Origin: Palleniella intestinalis
Lineage (GTDB): Bacteria > Bacteroidota > Bacteroidia > Bacteroidales > Bacteroidaceae
Length of the DNA stretch: 64,000 nucleotides
NCBI RefSeq assembly: GCF_013166595.1
Contig: NZ_JABKKG010000003.1
Span: forward strand, 211,408 to 275,407
Direction of reading: 5' to 3'
Part shown: positions 8,294-16,287 of the stretch, in pieces
How positions within the stretch are numbered: the stretch's first letter is position 1
Layout of the letters: each line of letters opens with the position of its first letter
Notes under the pieces: generated by a model
Database searches by the model: none
The model's input: the letters and a program-made list of their open reading frames with translations, nothing else
What the model was told of the DNA's origin: nothing
Made by a program: the position numbers and the translations under genes

Positions 8294-9865
8294 ATGAATA
8301 TGAAAAGACAAATACTGCTGTTGTTCCTCGTTGCGGTGAATTTGCACTGCTTTGCCGGTGACATTTATGTGTCTGTCAGCGGCAGCGACAAGGCAATAGG
8401 TGATAAGAATGCTCCTGTACAAACTCTTCAAAAGGCGTTGCGCATAGCAAGGGAATGGCGGCGAACGAACAATCCCAACATGAAAGGCGGCATAACAATA
8501 AACCTTGCCAAGGGGGAAACATTCGTATTGGATGAGCCACTTTACATACGCCCGGAAGACAGCGGAACTACTGACAGCCCAACAGTCATCATGGGTGGAA
8601 CTATTTCCGGTGGCCAGGCAGACAATTCCTGTTCCATGGACGAGTATCCGAAAATGGAACGTATGCTTGCCTTTGACAAGGACAAGGAGCAAATTATCAT
8701 TCCTGCAAAGTCGTTACAGACTTATGGAATAACCAATGTTGCCGATGCTGCCAAGTACGAAATGGTTGTGCATCAGCGTTGGGCAATAGCCATCCTGCGC
8801 ATCAAGGCCATTCGTATCTCCGGCAACAAAGCCATTGTCACGTTCCGCAATCCTGAGTCGCGCTGGGAGTTCTCTCATCCGTGGCCACAACCGGTGATAG
8901 GCGAGGAGAGAGGTTCTTCCTCATTCCTGATGCGTCCGATAGCTTACCCTTCTGCCTCTTTGTCACGCCTTGTGACAATAGAAGGTTCGGAATATGCCTC
9001 TGTACATGACATCTCTTTTAAGAATGTCTCTTTTGAGAATGCCTCATGGGAGCGTCCTTTGAAATATGGACATGTCACACTTCAGGGCGGTTTCCCGATA
9101 ATCGACGCATACAAACTCACAGAGAACGAGGGCACGCCATGGGCTCCTACGCTTGAAAACCAGGCATGGGTGATACGCCCGGAGGCTGCAGTGTCCGTGA
9201 CTTATGCCGAGCGTGTTAACTTTAAGGACTGCACATTCACAAACTTATCGTCCACAGCGTTGGATTATGCACATCACTGTGCCGATGCAATGATTGTCGG
9301 AAACAAGTTTGAGAACATTGGCGGTACGGCAATTATGGCAGGCTCGTTTGGTGAAGGACCATGTGAAGCGCATCATCCACGTAACTACACCAATACAACC
9401 GGCTTTGTCATTGACAGTAACATCATTCACAATGCCACAACATGCGACTGGGGTGCGGTGGCTGTCGGCTGTGGCTATGTGCGTGATTTCGTCATTCGCA
9501 AGAATAAAGTATCGAAAGTGAACTATTCCGGCATCTGTGTTGGTTGGGGTTGGACTCCGGAGGACACCGGAATGCGCAATAACCGTATCACGGAGAATAC
9601 AGTCACGGACTATGCACGCATACTCTATGATGCAGGTGGAATCTACACAATGTCCAATCAGCCCGGCTCGCTCATAGAGCACAATACGGTCAGCTCACCT
9701 TATCCTTCACCTTATGCCACTAATTTCCGTGCATTCCCTATCTATTTCGATGCCTGCACGGATGGCTATACTGTCAGAAATAACAGCCTTTCGGTAAACT
9801 CTTCCGTACAGAAAGAAAAGTACGGCTGGAACAATCCCGGACCTAAAATGGATGTGGAGAAGTAG
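8294..9865 (+). CDS. Secreted right-handed beta-helix protein, GH141-like
   Basis: The protein has 523 residues with an N-terminal signal peptide (MNMKRQILLLFLVAVNLHCF, cleavage near FAG-DIY). The early motif IYVSVSGSDKAIGDKNAPVQ, then PLYIRPEDSGTTDSPTVIMG, matches the start of Bacteroidetes beta-helix glycosidases of the GH141 type. The middle and C-terminal parts are PbH1 repeats (AMIVGNKFENIGGTAIMAG; FVIRKNKVSKVNYSGICVG; NRITENTVTDYARILYDAGG). GH141 members act on pectic and hemicellulosic side chains, but the substrate here is not determined. It stands 27 nt after the SDR and next to a CE8-like gene 1.9 kb on. Confidence 0.75.
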   Translation: MNMKRQILLLFLVAVNLHCFAGDIYVSVSGSDKAIGDKNAPVQTLQKALRIAREWRRTNNPNMKGGITINLAKGETFVLDEPLYIRPEDSGTTDSPTVIMGGTISGGQADNSCSMDEYPKMERMLAFDKDKEQIIIPAKSLQTYGITNVADAAKYEMVVHQRWAIAILRIKAIRISGNKAIVTFRNPESRWEFSHPWPQPVIGEERGSSSFLMRPIAYPSASLSRLVTIEGSEYASVHDISFKNVSFENASWERPLKYGHVTLQGGFPIIDAYKLTENEGTPWAPTLENQAWVIRPEAAVSVTYAERVNFKDCTFTNLSSTALDYAHHCADAMIVGNKFENIGGTAIMAGSFGEGPCEAHHPRNYTNTTGFVIDSNIIHNATTCDWGAVAVGCGYVRDFVIRKNKVSKVNYSGICVGWGWTPEDTGMRNNRITENTVTDYARILYDAGGIYTMSNQPGSLIEHNTVSSPYPSPYATNFRAFPIYFDACTDGYTVRNNSLSVNSSVQKEKYGWNNPGPKMDVEK

Positions 9866-9950
9866 AGGGCAACAATGAGAAAATAGCCAACCTGTTTTTT
9901 CTCAAATGCTTTGCTAAATGTGTATTTCTCAAATCACTGAAAGTATAATA

Positions 9951-10391
9951 TATAGTAAAACAAAATTAAATTGCGAAAACACTCATGCCCTATTGCCAAA
10001 ATTTCCATGCAAAGTGTGGCGGAGCCACAATCCTTACGGTAACCCACTGCTTCAGCTTGTGGGGCTATAGGCTGAAATCATCAGCTTGTGTGGTGGAACC
10101 ACACTCCTTTATGCCGGAATCACAGACGGCACGAATCCCAACAAGCCACTTTCATACAGTTGGACGAAGATTGAACATACAGGAGTGTGGTGCTGCCACA
10201 CAACTTGCAGCACAGCTTATTATCCCCATCGCTAAAGCGAGGGGTTACCATAAGGGCTGTGGCTCCGCCACACTTTTACATGAGAAGCTATATTACATAG
10301 GAGCATATTGCAAAAATACAGTCAGGGATTAATATAAAAGTCACGAGTAATGTGTCTGCATATTTTTGCAAATCAATTCTGTCTTACCATA
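9951..10391. mobile_element. MITE-like element, family A, copy 1
   Basis: The 441-bp copy has left end TATAGTAAAACAAAATTAAA and a right end whose reverse complement begins TATGGTAAGACAGAATTGAT, so the ends are imperfect inverted repeats of about 30 bp. Inside are four REP-like palindromes of the type GTGTGGCGGAGCCACA (near 10015, 10090, 10190 and 10260). The nearly 350-bp ORF across it is not coding. Related copies lie at 31051-31421 and 33366-33690. No transposase is encoded, so it would be mobilised in trans. Confidence 0.8.
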
Positions 10392-10401
10392 AAATCACTA
10401 T

Positions 10402-10854
10402 ATGGAAATTATATCATTACGACATTCACCTGAATATCTTGAACGTGCAATAGCCTATTTTCAAGAAAAGTGGGCTACCGAAGAGTCCATGCCTGTTTAC
10501 GACGATTGCCTGCGTAATTGTATGGATGCTGAGAACCCTCTGCCGCAATGGTATCTGCTTCTGGACGAGGAGCGGATTGTCGGTTGTGCAGGGCTTGTCA
10601 CTAATGATTTCAATTCACGTATGGATTTGTACCCATGGCTTGTAGCCCTGTACATTGAAGAAGATTGCCGAGGGCGCAACCTTGGCAAGACACTGATAGA
10701 CCGTGCAATCCAAGATACAGAAGCATTCGGATTCAAGACGCTGAATCTGTGCACTGAACATATAGGATATTACGAGAAATTCGGTTTCAGATATTTAGGC
10801 GATTGCTATCATCCTTGGGGAGAATCAACAAGGGTTTATCAAATAGGACTGTAA
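10402..10854 (+). CDS. GNAT-family N-acetyltransferase
   Basis: The 150-residue protein has the acetyl-CoA binding motif [20 protein letters not shown] and motif [21 protein letters not shown], both standard in GNAT enzymes. The acceptor is unknown. The start lies only 11 nt after the right end of MITE A copy 1, so the element may provide or have replaced its promoter region. The stop is 2 nt before the next small membrane protein, indicating a two-gene transcript. Confidence 0.9.
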   Translation: MEIISLRHSPEYLERAIAYFQEKWATEESMPVYDDCLRNCMDAENPLPQWYLLLDEERIVGCAGLVTNDFNSRMDLYPWLVALYIEEDCRGRNLGKTLIDRAIQDTEAFGFKTLNLCTEHIGYYEKFGFRYLGDCYHPWGESTRVYQIGL

Positions 10855-10856
10855 CA

Positions 10857-11207
10857 ATGGCGACAGAGATGCGAAAACAACAGCTAAGATGGATAGGCGT
10901 AACGTTTGTTGTTATGTTTGTTCTGCCTTTTGCCGTTGCACGCCTTGCTTCTGAGTGTAGTGGTATGGCATTGTGCATGATGTTGTTCTTAGCCCTTAAT
11001 CCCATGTACTCAATAGCCTTGGGTATCAATTGCGGTAAGAGCATCAGGCAAATGTGGCATATACCTTTGTTTTCAGCTATTATGTTCCTTTCCGGGACAT
11101 GGCTGTTTTTCGATATTCACGAACCATGGTTTATACTGTATGCGAGTGTGTACCTTGTTATTGGTTGGATAGCCATGTTTGTTACGCACTATATTACAAA
11201 CCGCTGA
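10857..11207 (+). CDS. Small integral membrane protein
   Basis: The protein has 116 residues from MATEMRKQQLRWIGVTFVVM with four hydrophobic segments (about residues 11-29, 36-55, 67-83 and 90-110). The family is not recognised; no catalytic motif is visible. The start was taken 2 nt after the GNAT stop; a further ATG upstream (10803) would overlap the GNAT gene. The tight spacing suggests co-transcription. Confidence 0.7.
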   Translation: MATEMRKQQLRWIGVTFVVMFVLPFAVARLASECSGMALCMMLFLALNPMYSIALGINCGKSIRQMWHIPLFSAIMFLSGTWLFFDIHEPWFILYASVYLVIGWIAMFVTHYITNR

Positions 11208-11270
11208 CTCTGTTTCTCGAATACTTATTATTTATATCAACCCATTAAAAAAAACAAATACAAATATACA

Positions 11271-11723
11271 ATGAAGACCAAAATACTTTTTGTCTGCCAC
11301 GGCAACATCTGCAGAAGCCCGATGGCGGAGTTCATAATGAAGAGACTTGTCAGTGAAGCCGGCAGGGCTGATGAGTTTGAGATAGCCTCTGCAGCGACAA
11401 GCACAGAGGAAATAGGCAACAGTGTCTATCCTCCTGCACGCCGCAAGCTGGCAGAGCATGGCATCAGCTGCGAGGGAAAAACCGCACGCCAATTACGCCG
11501 TGATGATTATGATCACTACGATTTGCTGATAGGCATGGATTCCTATAACATACGCAATATGCAGCGCATGTGCGGTGGTGATTCCGAAGGCAAAATCCAC
11601 ATGTTGCTTGATTATACAGACCGTCCTGGAGATGTCGCCGACCCATGGTACACCGGCAACTTTGACGCTACCTACCGTGACTGCCTTGAAGGCTGCCGCG
11701 AACTGCTGAAACAATGCCCTTAA
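11271..11723 (+). CDS. Low-molecular-weight protein tyrosine phosphatase
   Basis: The 150-residue protein has the P-loop VCHGNICRSPMAEFI (CX5R-S) at the N-terminus and the general-acid loop DVADPWYTGNF (Asp-Pro-Trp-Tyr), diagnostic of LMW-PTP. It hydrolyses phosphotyrosine; in bacteria it often works with capsule tyrosine kinases, but none is adjacent. The gene is 63 nt after the membrane protein and 35 nt before the CE8-like gene. Confidence 0.95.
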   Translation: MKTKILFVCHGNICRSPMAEFIMKRLVSEAGRADEFEIASAATSTEEIGNSVYPPARRKLAEHGISCEGKTARQLRRDDYDHYDLLIGMDSYNIRNMQRMCGGDSEGKIHMLLDYTDRPGDVADPWYTGNFDATYRDCLEGCRELLKQCP

Positions 11724-11758
11724 ATGTGAAGGTTTGATTATAAGTAACTGTTGGAAAG

Positions 11759-13312
11759 ATGAAAAAAAAGATACGTATTGCTGCCTTATCCTTACTTGTC
11801 TTGGTGGGTTGGTGCGATGTCAATGCACAGACAGTGACGCTGAGTCCCCAAAACGGTGCTGTCGGCGTTTGCCCGGACACACGTCTTCGAATCACTTTCA
11901 ATGACATCCCTGCCGTAGGCTCTGCGGGAATGATACGCATCACGGATGTTGCCACAGGAATGGTAGTTGACAGCATTGACCTAAGTGTTCCCGCCGGTCC
12001 GACGGAGAGCCGCACTTACGGAAAAGACTGCGACTATACGAAAATCCCATATGATTATGCGCGCACGGTGATGCCTACCAATCGGGACACTCGCCCCGGC
12101 ACTCCGTCAGGCACGGCTGAGCCAACGCCTCCTGAGTATCAGCTTAACATTATCGGCGGTTTTACCGATGCTTTCCATTTCCATCCGGTCATAATCCACG
12201 ACAAGACAGCCACAATCTGTCTGCATAACAACGTTCTGGACTATGGCAGGAAATATAGTGTGGAAATATCCGGCGGAGCGATAAGGGCGCGGAAGTATAA
12301 AGGTACAACGCGCAAGCAGCCATGGACTTTCACAACAAAGGAAGCGCCGAAGTTCCTGAAAGACACTCTCGTTGTGGACGCTTCCGGTTGTGGTGATTAT
12401 TGTACAGTGCAAGGCGCACTTGATGCTGTGCCTGATTTCAGTGCCCGGCGTACAGTGATATTCGTGAAAGCCGGCGATTATGAGGAGATAGTTTACGCCC
12501 GCAACAAGACTAATGTGAAGATTAAAGGTGAGGGCATGGCCTCTACACGTGTGCATTACGCTAACAACGAGGTGTTCAATCCCCACCCTTTGACGGTGAA
12601 AACCAATGAATGGCCCGGTACGTTCCCCTCTCGTCGTGCAGCTTTCGCACTTGACAATTGTCATGACATCATTTTGGAAGACATAACAATAGCCACTGAT
12701 TTGCAAGGTCAGGCCGAGGGATTGCTGCTCAATGGAGAGCGTATTGCGCTGTACAGGGTTCATGTCATAGGGTCCGGTGATGCGCTTCAGGCAAACGGCA
12801 CTGTCTATATGGAGTGCTGCGAACTTGACGGCGGAGGTGACACAATACTTGGAAGGGGCAGTCTTTTTGCCTATCGCAGCCATTTCCGCAATGGTGGAGG
12901 ACCATTCTCATGGGTGAGGAACACTGCAGGCCATCATGGTGATGTGTTTTTGGAATGCACGTTCTCTGCTCCTGACGGATGCAAAGCTGACTTTGGGCGC
13001 ACCAGCACCAACAAGGGCACGTCATATCCTGATGCCGAGTTTGTGTTAATCAATTGTTTCACTCACAACATCATCCCTGAAGGATGGAGCTCTATAGGAT
13101 TGCCGACAGCACGTATGCTTGAATATGGCACACGAGACAGCCACACACGCCGGCTTGTGGATACTTCCCAACGGCATCCTTATTCCCGCCAACTGAATGC
13201 CAAGACTGATGCCGCCCTTATCAAATGCTATTCCACACCGGTCTTCGTCTTGAAAGGTTGGCATCCTGCCGGCTCTTCCGTACCTCCGCAAACAAACTGT
13301 GCAGCGGAATAA
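11759..13312 (+). CDS. Secreted pectin esterase-like protein (CE8) with N-terminal Ig-like domain
   Basis: The protein has 517 residues. The signal peptide (residues 1 to about 24) is followed by a Big_5/SbsA-like domain (VTLSPQNGAVGVCPDTRLRI) up to about 190, then a beta-helix of the pectinesterase family. GxYxE is present (AGDYEE). The two Asp-containing motifs are in altered form: SGDALQANG in place of QDTLY, and GGDTILGRG in place of DFIFG. QAVAL is replaced by GLLLNGER. Activity is therefore plausible but not certain. The family removes methyl groups from homogalacturonan, which fits the GH105 and uronate genes elsewhere in the window. Confidence 0.8.
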   Translation: MKKKIRIAALSLLVLVGWCDVNAQTVTLSPQNGAVGVCPDTRLRITFNDIPAVGSAGMIRITDVATGMVVDSIDLSVPAGPTESRTYGKDCDYTKIPYDYARTVMPTNRDTRPGTPSGTAEPTPPEYQLNIIGGFTDAFHFHPVIIHDKTATICLHNNVLDYGRKYSVEISGGAIRARKYKGTTRKQPWTFTTKEAPKFLKDTLVVDASGCGDYCTVQGALDAVPDFSARRTVIFVKAGDYEEIVYARNKTNVKIKGEGMASTRVHYANNEVFNPHPLTVKTNEWPGTFPSRRAAFALDNCHDIILEDITIATDLQGQAEGLLLNGERIALYRVHVIGSGDALQANGTVYMECCELDGGGDTILGRGSLFAYRSHFRNGGGPFSWVRNTAGHHGDVFLECTFSAPDGCKADFGRTSTNKGTSYPDAEFVLINCFTHNIIPEGWSSIGLPTARMLEYGTRDSHTRRLVDTSQRHPYSRQLNAKTDAALIKCYSTPVFVLKGWHPAGSSVPPQTNCAAE

Positions 13313-13328
13313 ACAAAGAAAGAACAAG

Positions 13329-13379
13329 TTTTAGTACAAACACAACTTACATGTAAAGTAATTTACAATAGTTACTTAT
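13329..13379. repeat. Repeat family G, copy 1 (3'-end element)
   Basis: The ~50-bp stretch starting TTTAGTACAAACACAACTTA and ending ATAGTTACTTAT recurs at 26959-27008. AAGTAA and TTACTT within it can form a hairpin. It lies directly after the CE8-like stop codon and may act in 3'-end formation. Confidence 0.6.
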
Positions 13380-13441
13380 CAATATTATCAAACAAGTATA
13401 ATCTCTGTTACTCTTATTTGCCCAACGGTTTACATTTGCTT

Positions 13442-14047
13442 ATGACAATCGAAGAACATCCTTTGCGCCCGTTCCTTCCGTCAGGAGGAAAAATACTGTT
13501 CCTCGGAAGTTTCCCGCCGCCGAAAGCACGGTGGTCGATGGATTTCTTTTACCCAAACTGGATAAATGACTTCTGGCGTCTCATGGGCTTGATTCACTAT
13601 GGCGACAAGACTCATTTTGAGGTGAAAGGGGAGAAACGCTTCGACAAAGAACGGATAGTAGAGTTTGCGGAACGCAACGGACTGGCATTCTACGACACAG
13701 CGGTGAAAGTGTGCCGCCACAAGGACAATGCCAGTGACAATTTCCTTGAGATACTCGAACCTACGGACATCTCCGCCTTGCTCTCCGCCATGCCATGCTG
13801 CCACACAGTTGCCACGACAGGAGGGAAAGCGAGTGAAGAGTTGCAGATGCAGCTCTCCGCAGTTGGCAATGCCGGCACTCCCTCCTCACAGCCTGCCGCT
13901 CTTGTCCCCATGCCGCCGATAGGAGGCAGTGTGGAACTGGAGTTTGCCGGCCGTAAGTTGCGGTGGTGGCGTATGCCGTCATCATCACGCGCCTATCCTC
14001 TCAAATTGGAAAAGAAGGCGGAATACTACCGCCGCCTGTTTGAGTAG
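13442..14047 (+). CDS. Uracil-DNA glycosylase superfamily protein
   Basis: The 201-residue protein starts at MTIEEHPLRPFLP; an earlier in-frame start at 13418 would add eight residues. The motif-1 region KILFLGSFPPPKARWSMDFF with YPNW resembles the single-domain UDG-like family common in Bacteroidetes, and the C-terminal motif appears as MPSSSRAYPL where active UDGs have (H/M)PS. The canonical GQDPY is absent. A role in base excision repair is inferred only from the fold. It is the last gene before the right inverted repeat. Confidence 0.75.
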   Translation: MTIEEHPLRPFLPSGGKILFLGSFPPPKARWSMDFFYPNWINDFWRLMGLIHYGDKTHFEVKGEKRFDKERIVEFAERNGLAFYDTAVKVCRHKDNASDNFLEILEPTDISALLSAMPCCHTVATTGGKASEELQMQLSAVGNAGTPSSQPAALVPMPPIGGSVELEFAGRKLRWWRMPSSSRAYPLKLEKKAEYYRRLFE

Positions 14048-14088
14048 CGCGAAGCGTTTCCGGCTGAGGACGCTATAAGATAAATAAA

Positions 14089-14170
14089 GTGAGTTCGACG
14101 AATTTGCAGTATATTATAAAAAGCAAAACGCTATCAAAGCACCGTGAAACGGTGGCTCTTCGTTCTGCCG
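14089..14170. mobile_element. MITE-like family B, truncated copy
   Basis: GTGAGTTCGACGAATTTGC followed by AAAAAGCAAAACGCTATCAA and GGCTCTTCGTTCTGCCGGAT aligns with the reverse complement of the complete copy at 26606-26732. The second terminal repeat is missing beyond about 14170. Confidence 0.65.
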
Positions 14171-14198
14171 GATGATTGCTCACATTAATATAAATAAG

Positions 14199-14399
14199 GT
14201 ATGGTAAATATGTCAAAGACCACTTGTAATCTTTCCCCCCCCCCTATTATCAAGGTTTCGATTACGGATGCAAAGCCAGTGCCAACCGAATGCAATAAAG
14301 TTTACTTTAATTGCTGAGGTGCCGCCTGGCTTATACGACTGCAAAGGTACAACATTTCACAAGCGATTCCAAATTTTATAGGGGTATCAATGGGGGTAT
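14199..14399 (-). repeat. Right arm of the ~200-bp inverted repeat
   Basis: This is the reverse-complement partner of 857-1052. It holds a C10 tract (14235-14244), a family E-like core (14270-14350), and a canonical promoter on the minus strand (TTTG 14373-14370, 20-nt gap, TACCTTTG 14349-14342) pointing back into the 13-kb segment. It differs from the left arm mainly in the E core and in tract lengths. Confidence 0.9.
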
Positions 14400-14429
14400 A
14401 TACAAATTGCTACAAAACATCTGAAAAAT

Positions 14430-14464
14430 AAAGTTGTACTTTACGCCTCATGAAGTACAACTTT
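14430..14464. other. Perfect 12-bp stem-loop
   Basis: AAAGTTGTACTT (14430-14441) pairs with AAGTACAACTTT (14453-14464). A third related run, GTGCAAAAGCACAACTTTTT, follows at 14469. It could be part of the 3' region of the AlbA_2 gene; the function is unknown. Confidence 0.5.
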
Positions 14465-14485
14465 ACAAGTGCAAAAGCACAACTT

Positions 14486-14528
14486 TTTAAAAACATGGAG
14501 CGCAATGGATTTCAAGCCATTGCGCTCC
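14486..14528 (-). terminator. Terminator of the AlbA_2-type gene
   Basis: GGAGCGCAATGG (14497-14508) pairs perfectly with CCATTGCGCTCC (14517-14528). Read on the minus strand the stem is followed by ATGTTTTTAA. It lies 105 nt downstream of the AlbA_2-type stop. Confidence 0.75.
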
Positions 14529-14632
14529 TGTTTGAACTTATAGGAACATCTGTCATGTGGATAGTAACGATGCAAGCATTTGCGAGTAACTGACAAAGTG
14601 TTTGCAATGGGCAATTAACTATCTTTGTTCTA

Positions 14633-16111
14633 TCATACCAATTTTTCTTTAAGTTTATCGCACAACACCCAACCACCGGTTTTCTTTGACCCTTCACGCT
14701 TGATAAGTTCCATTTGCTGTAAGATATTTGTGTATTCTGTAATCGTGCGACGAGATGTTTTTGTACACTCAACCAATTCTTTGCTTGTTATGGCAGGGCG
14801 TGACGCTATCAATACTGTCATCTCTTGAAGGGATTTTATTTTGCCGTCTGAAAGTGTGTTGCACGCTCCCAACAGTTTATGTGCAGCTTCCAATATTCTC
14901 TTTGCATTATCAGGCGAAAGTTGCGCATTATCAGGCGAAAGTTGCGCATTATTTTGGTCTCTCCAAATAGTAGCCACAAATTTATCCCGCTCTACATCAT
15001 TGTTCAGTTCTATGCGTGAGCCGGATTTCATGGTGCGCGTGATGCCTGTTCCCAATCCTCTGTATGGCATTGTTTTGCCACAGAATTGCGACAATTGGGG
15101 ATTGCGTATCTTGGCATTGCCTAGCATGATCTTTTCTACAGTCAGGTCGGCAGGTAAGCATCCGGGGCTTTCTATCTCAATACGATTGTCAAAGATAAAC
15201 AGTTTTACGACATCATCACCAATCATTTCTCTGTGAACCAAGGCATTTTGGATAAGCTCTTCAAGCGCAATGCGTGATACTTCCAATTTTCCTGTAGAGT
15301 TGAAAGACTGCCCCTCCTGCAAATGACGAAGGTTTCCTTCACAGAAGCGAATAGCCTGTTCATACATCTCAGGTATGGTCCCTTCTATGTCAACACTGTC
15401 CCTATATTCTGTCCCGGATTTATCATTACCGACAAAACAAACAGCCTTTATCTTAAACTGTGGGCATTTCCATGTAGGCATAACGCCAAAGAAGAGCAAG
15501 CCGGCTAAGGTCGCTTGGCCTTTTTCATCAAGCAGACACAGATTCTCGTACAAGGTGGTAATGGGTATATCAAAATCTTCTTTCGTTTTGCCAAATTGTT
15601 TTAAGAAGAACTTGTCAATTAATGATTCGCTCAGATTCTTAACGGATGTGCCAGGCACACCAATCCTATCCGGATGGTATTGGCCAGACTCGTAAAACAT
15701 TCGTAGTATCTCATGATTGTCACTTACCTGCCTCTTGTCGGCACCTTGTTTTACATAGATAAGCCCATTCTTTTTGGATTTATAGGGCTTGTTGATGCCT
15801 GGAGGAATGTCAACAACCAGCACGGTCTTACCTTCTATTTCTTCCGGATGTGACATAATATAGAGAGGGGGAACCACATTGTTCTCTGCCATATTGCCAG
15901 CTTTAGATGAAATTTCCTGTACTTCATCGTATGTCAGTCCCTTTATGCAACCTGTTTTGTCTTCCACACCAAATACGATACTACCGCCTCTGCTGTTGGC
16001 AAAAGCTATTATCTCTTTGGTTATCTTATCGTTATCGCTCCACTGCAGTTTGAACTACAGTATAGAAGATTCGCCTTGCGCGATACGTTTTTTCAAATCT
16101 TCTTTTGTCAT
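14633..16111 (-). pseudogene. AlbA_2/HATPase-type putative transcriptional regulator with in-frame amber stop
   Basis: The family start MTKEDLKKRIAQGESSIL is at 16111. Codon 19 (16057-16055) is TAG, and the same frame then continues FKLQWSDNDKITKEIIAFA to the stop at 14633. The related motif normally reads E-x-LQFK or E-x-EFK, so a CAG-to-TAG change is likely. The rest is intact: an AlbA_2 domain (SRGGSIVFGVEDKTG), a HATPase_c_4 region (ALEELIQNALVHREM; FDNRIEIESPGCLP; NPQLSQF; GLGTGITR) and a winged-helix end (TSRRTITEYTNILQQMELI). Restart at a downstream GTG (15967) would remove much of the AlbA_2 fold. It could be a recent loss, strain variation or a sequencing error. Confidence 0.8.
14904..14953 (-). 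repeat. 21-bp in-frame tandem repeat coding NAQLSPD
   Basis: Two full copies and a partial copy of a 21-bp unit (GCGCATTATCAGGCGAAAGT plus one base) encode NAQLSPD-NAQLSPD-NAK on the minus strand. It lies in the linker between the ATPase-like and winged-helix parts, the same place as the GHEK repeat at 331-388. Confidence 0.85.
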
Positions 16112-16287
16112 AATTAATAGTCCGAATTAAAATGTGTGATTTGACTGACACTGGTTTAATCATGTAATACAGATGCCTACTTTTATCTGTTTTTTTGAAT
16201 CAAAATTCTCTTGTTGGAGGAACATCGTATGTAGTATATGCAAATATTCTCAGTATAGGTTTTTCACTATTTCGTTCTAATGTTGTA

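Noticed and set aside
8294..9865. Frameshift or internal deletion in the beta-helix gene near 8900-8970
   Set aside because: The region around SSSFLMRPIAYPSASLSR seems short compared with GH141-like proteins, but the frame is continuous and I cannot align it without a search.
9985..10332. 115-codon ORF inside MITE A copy 1
   Set aside because: It lies wholly in a repeat element with REP-type palindromes; the matching frame is not kept in the other two copies.
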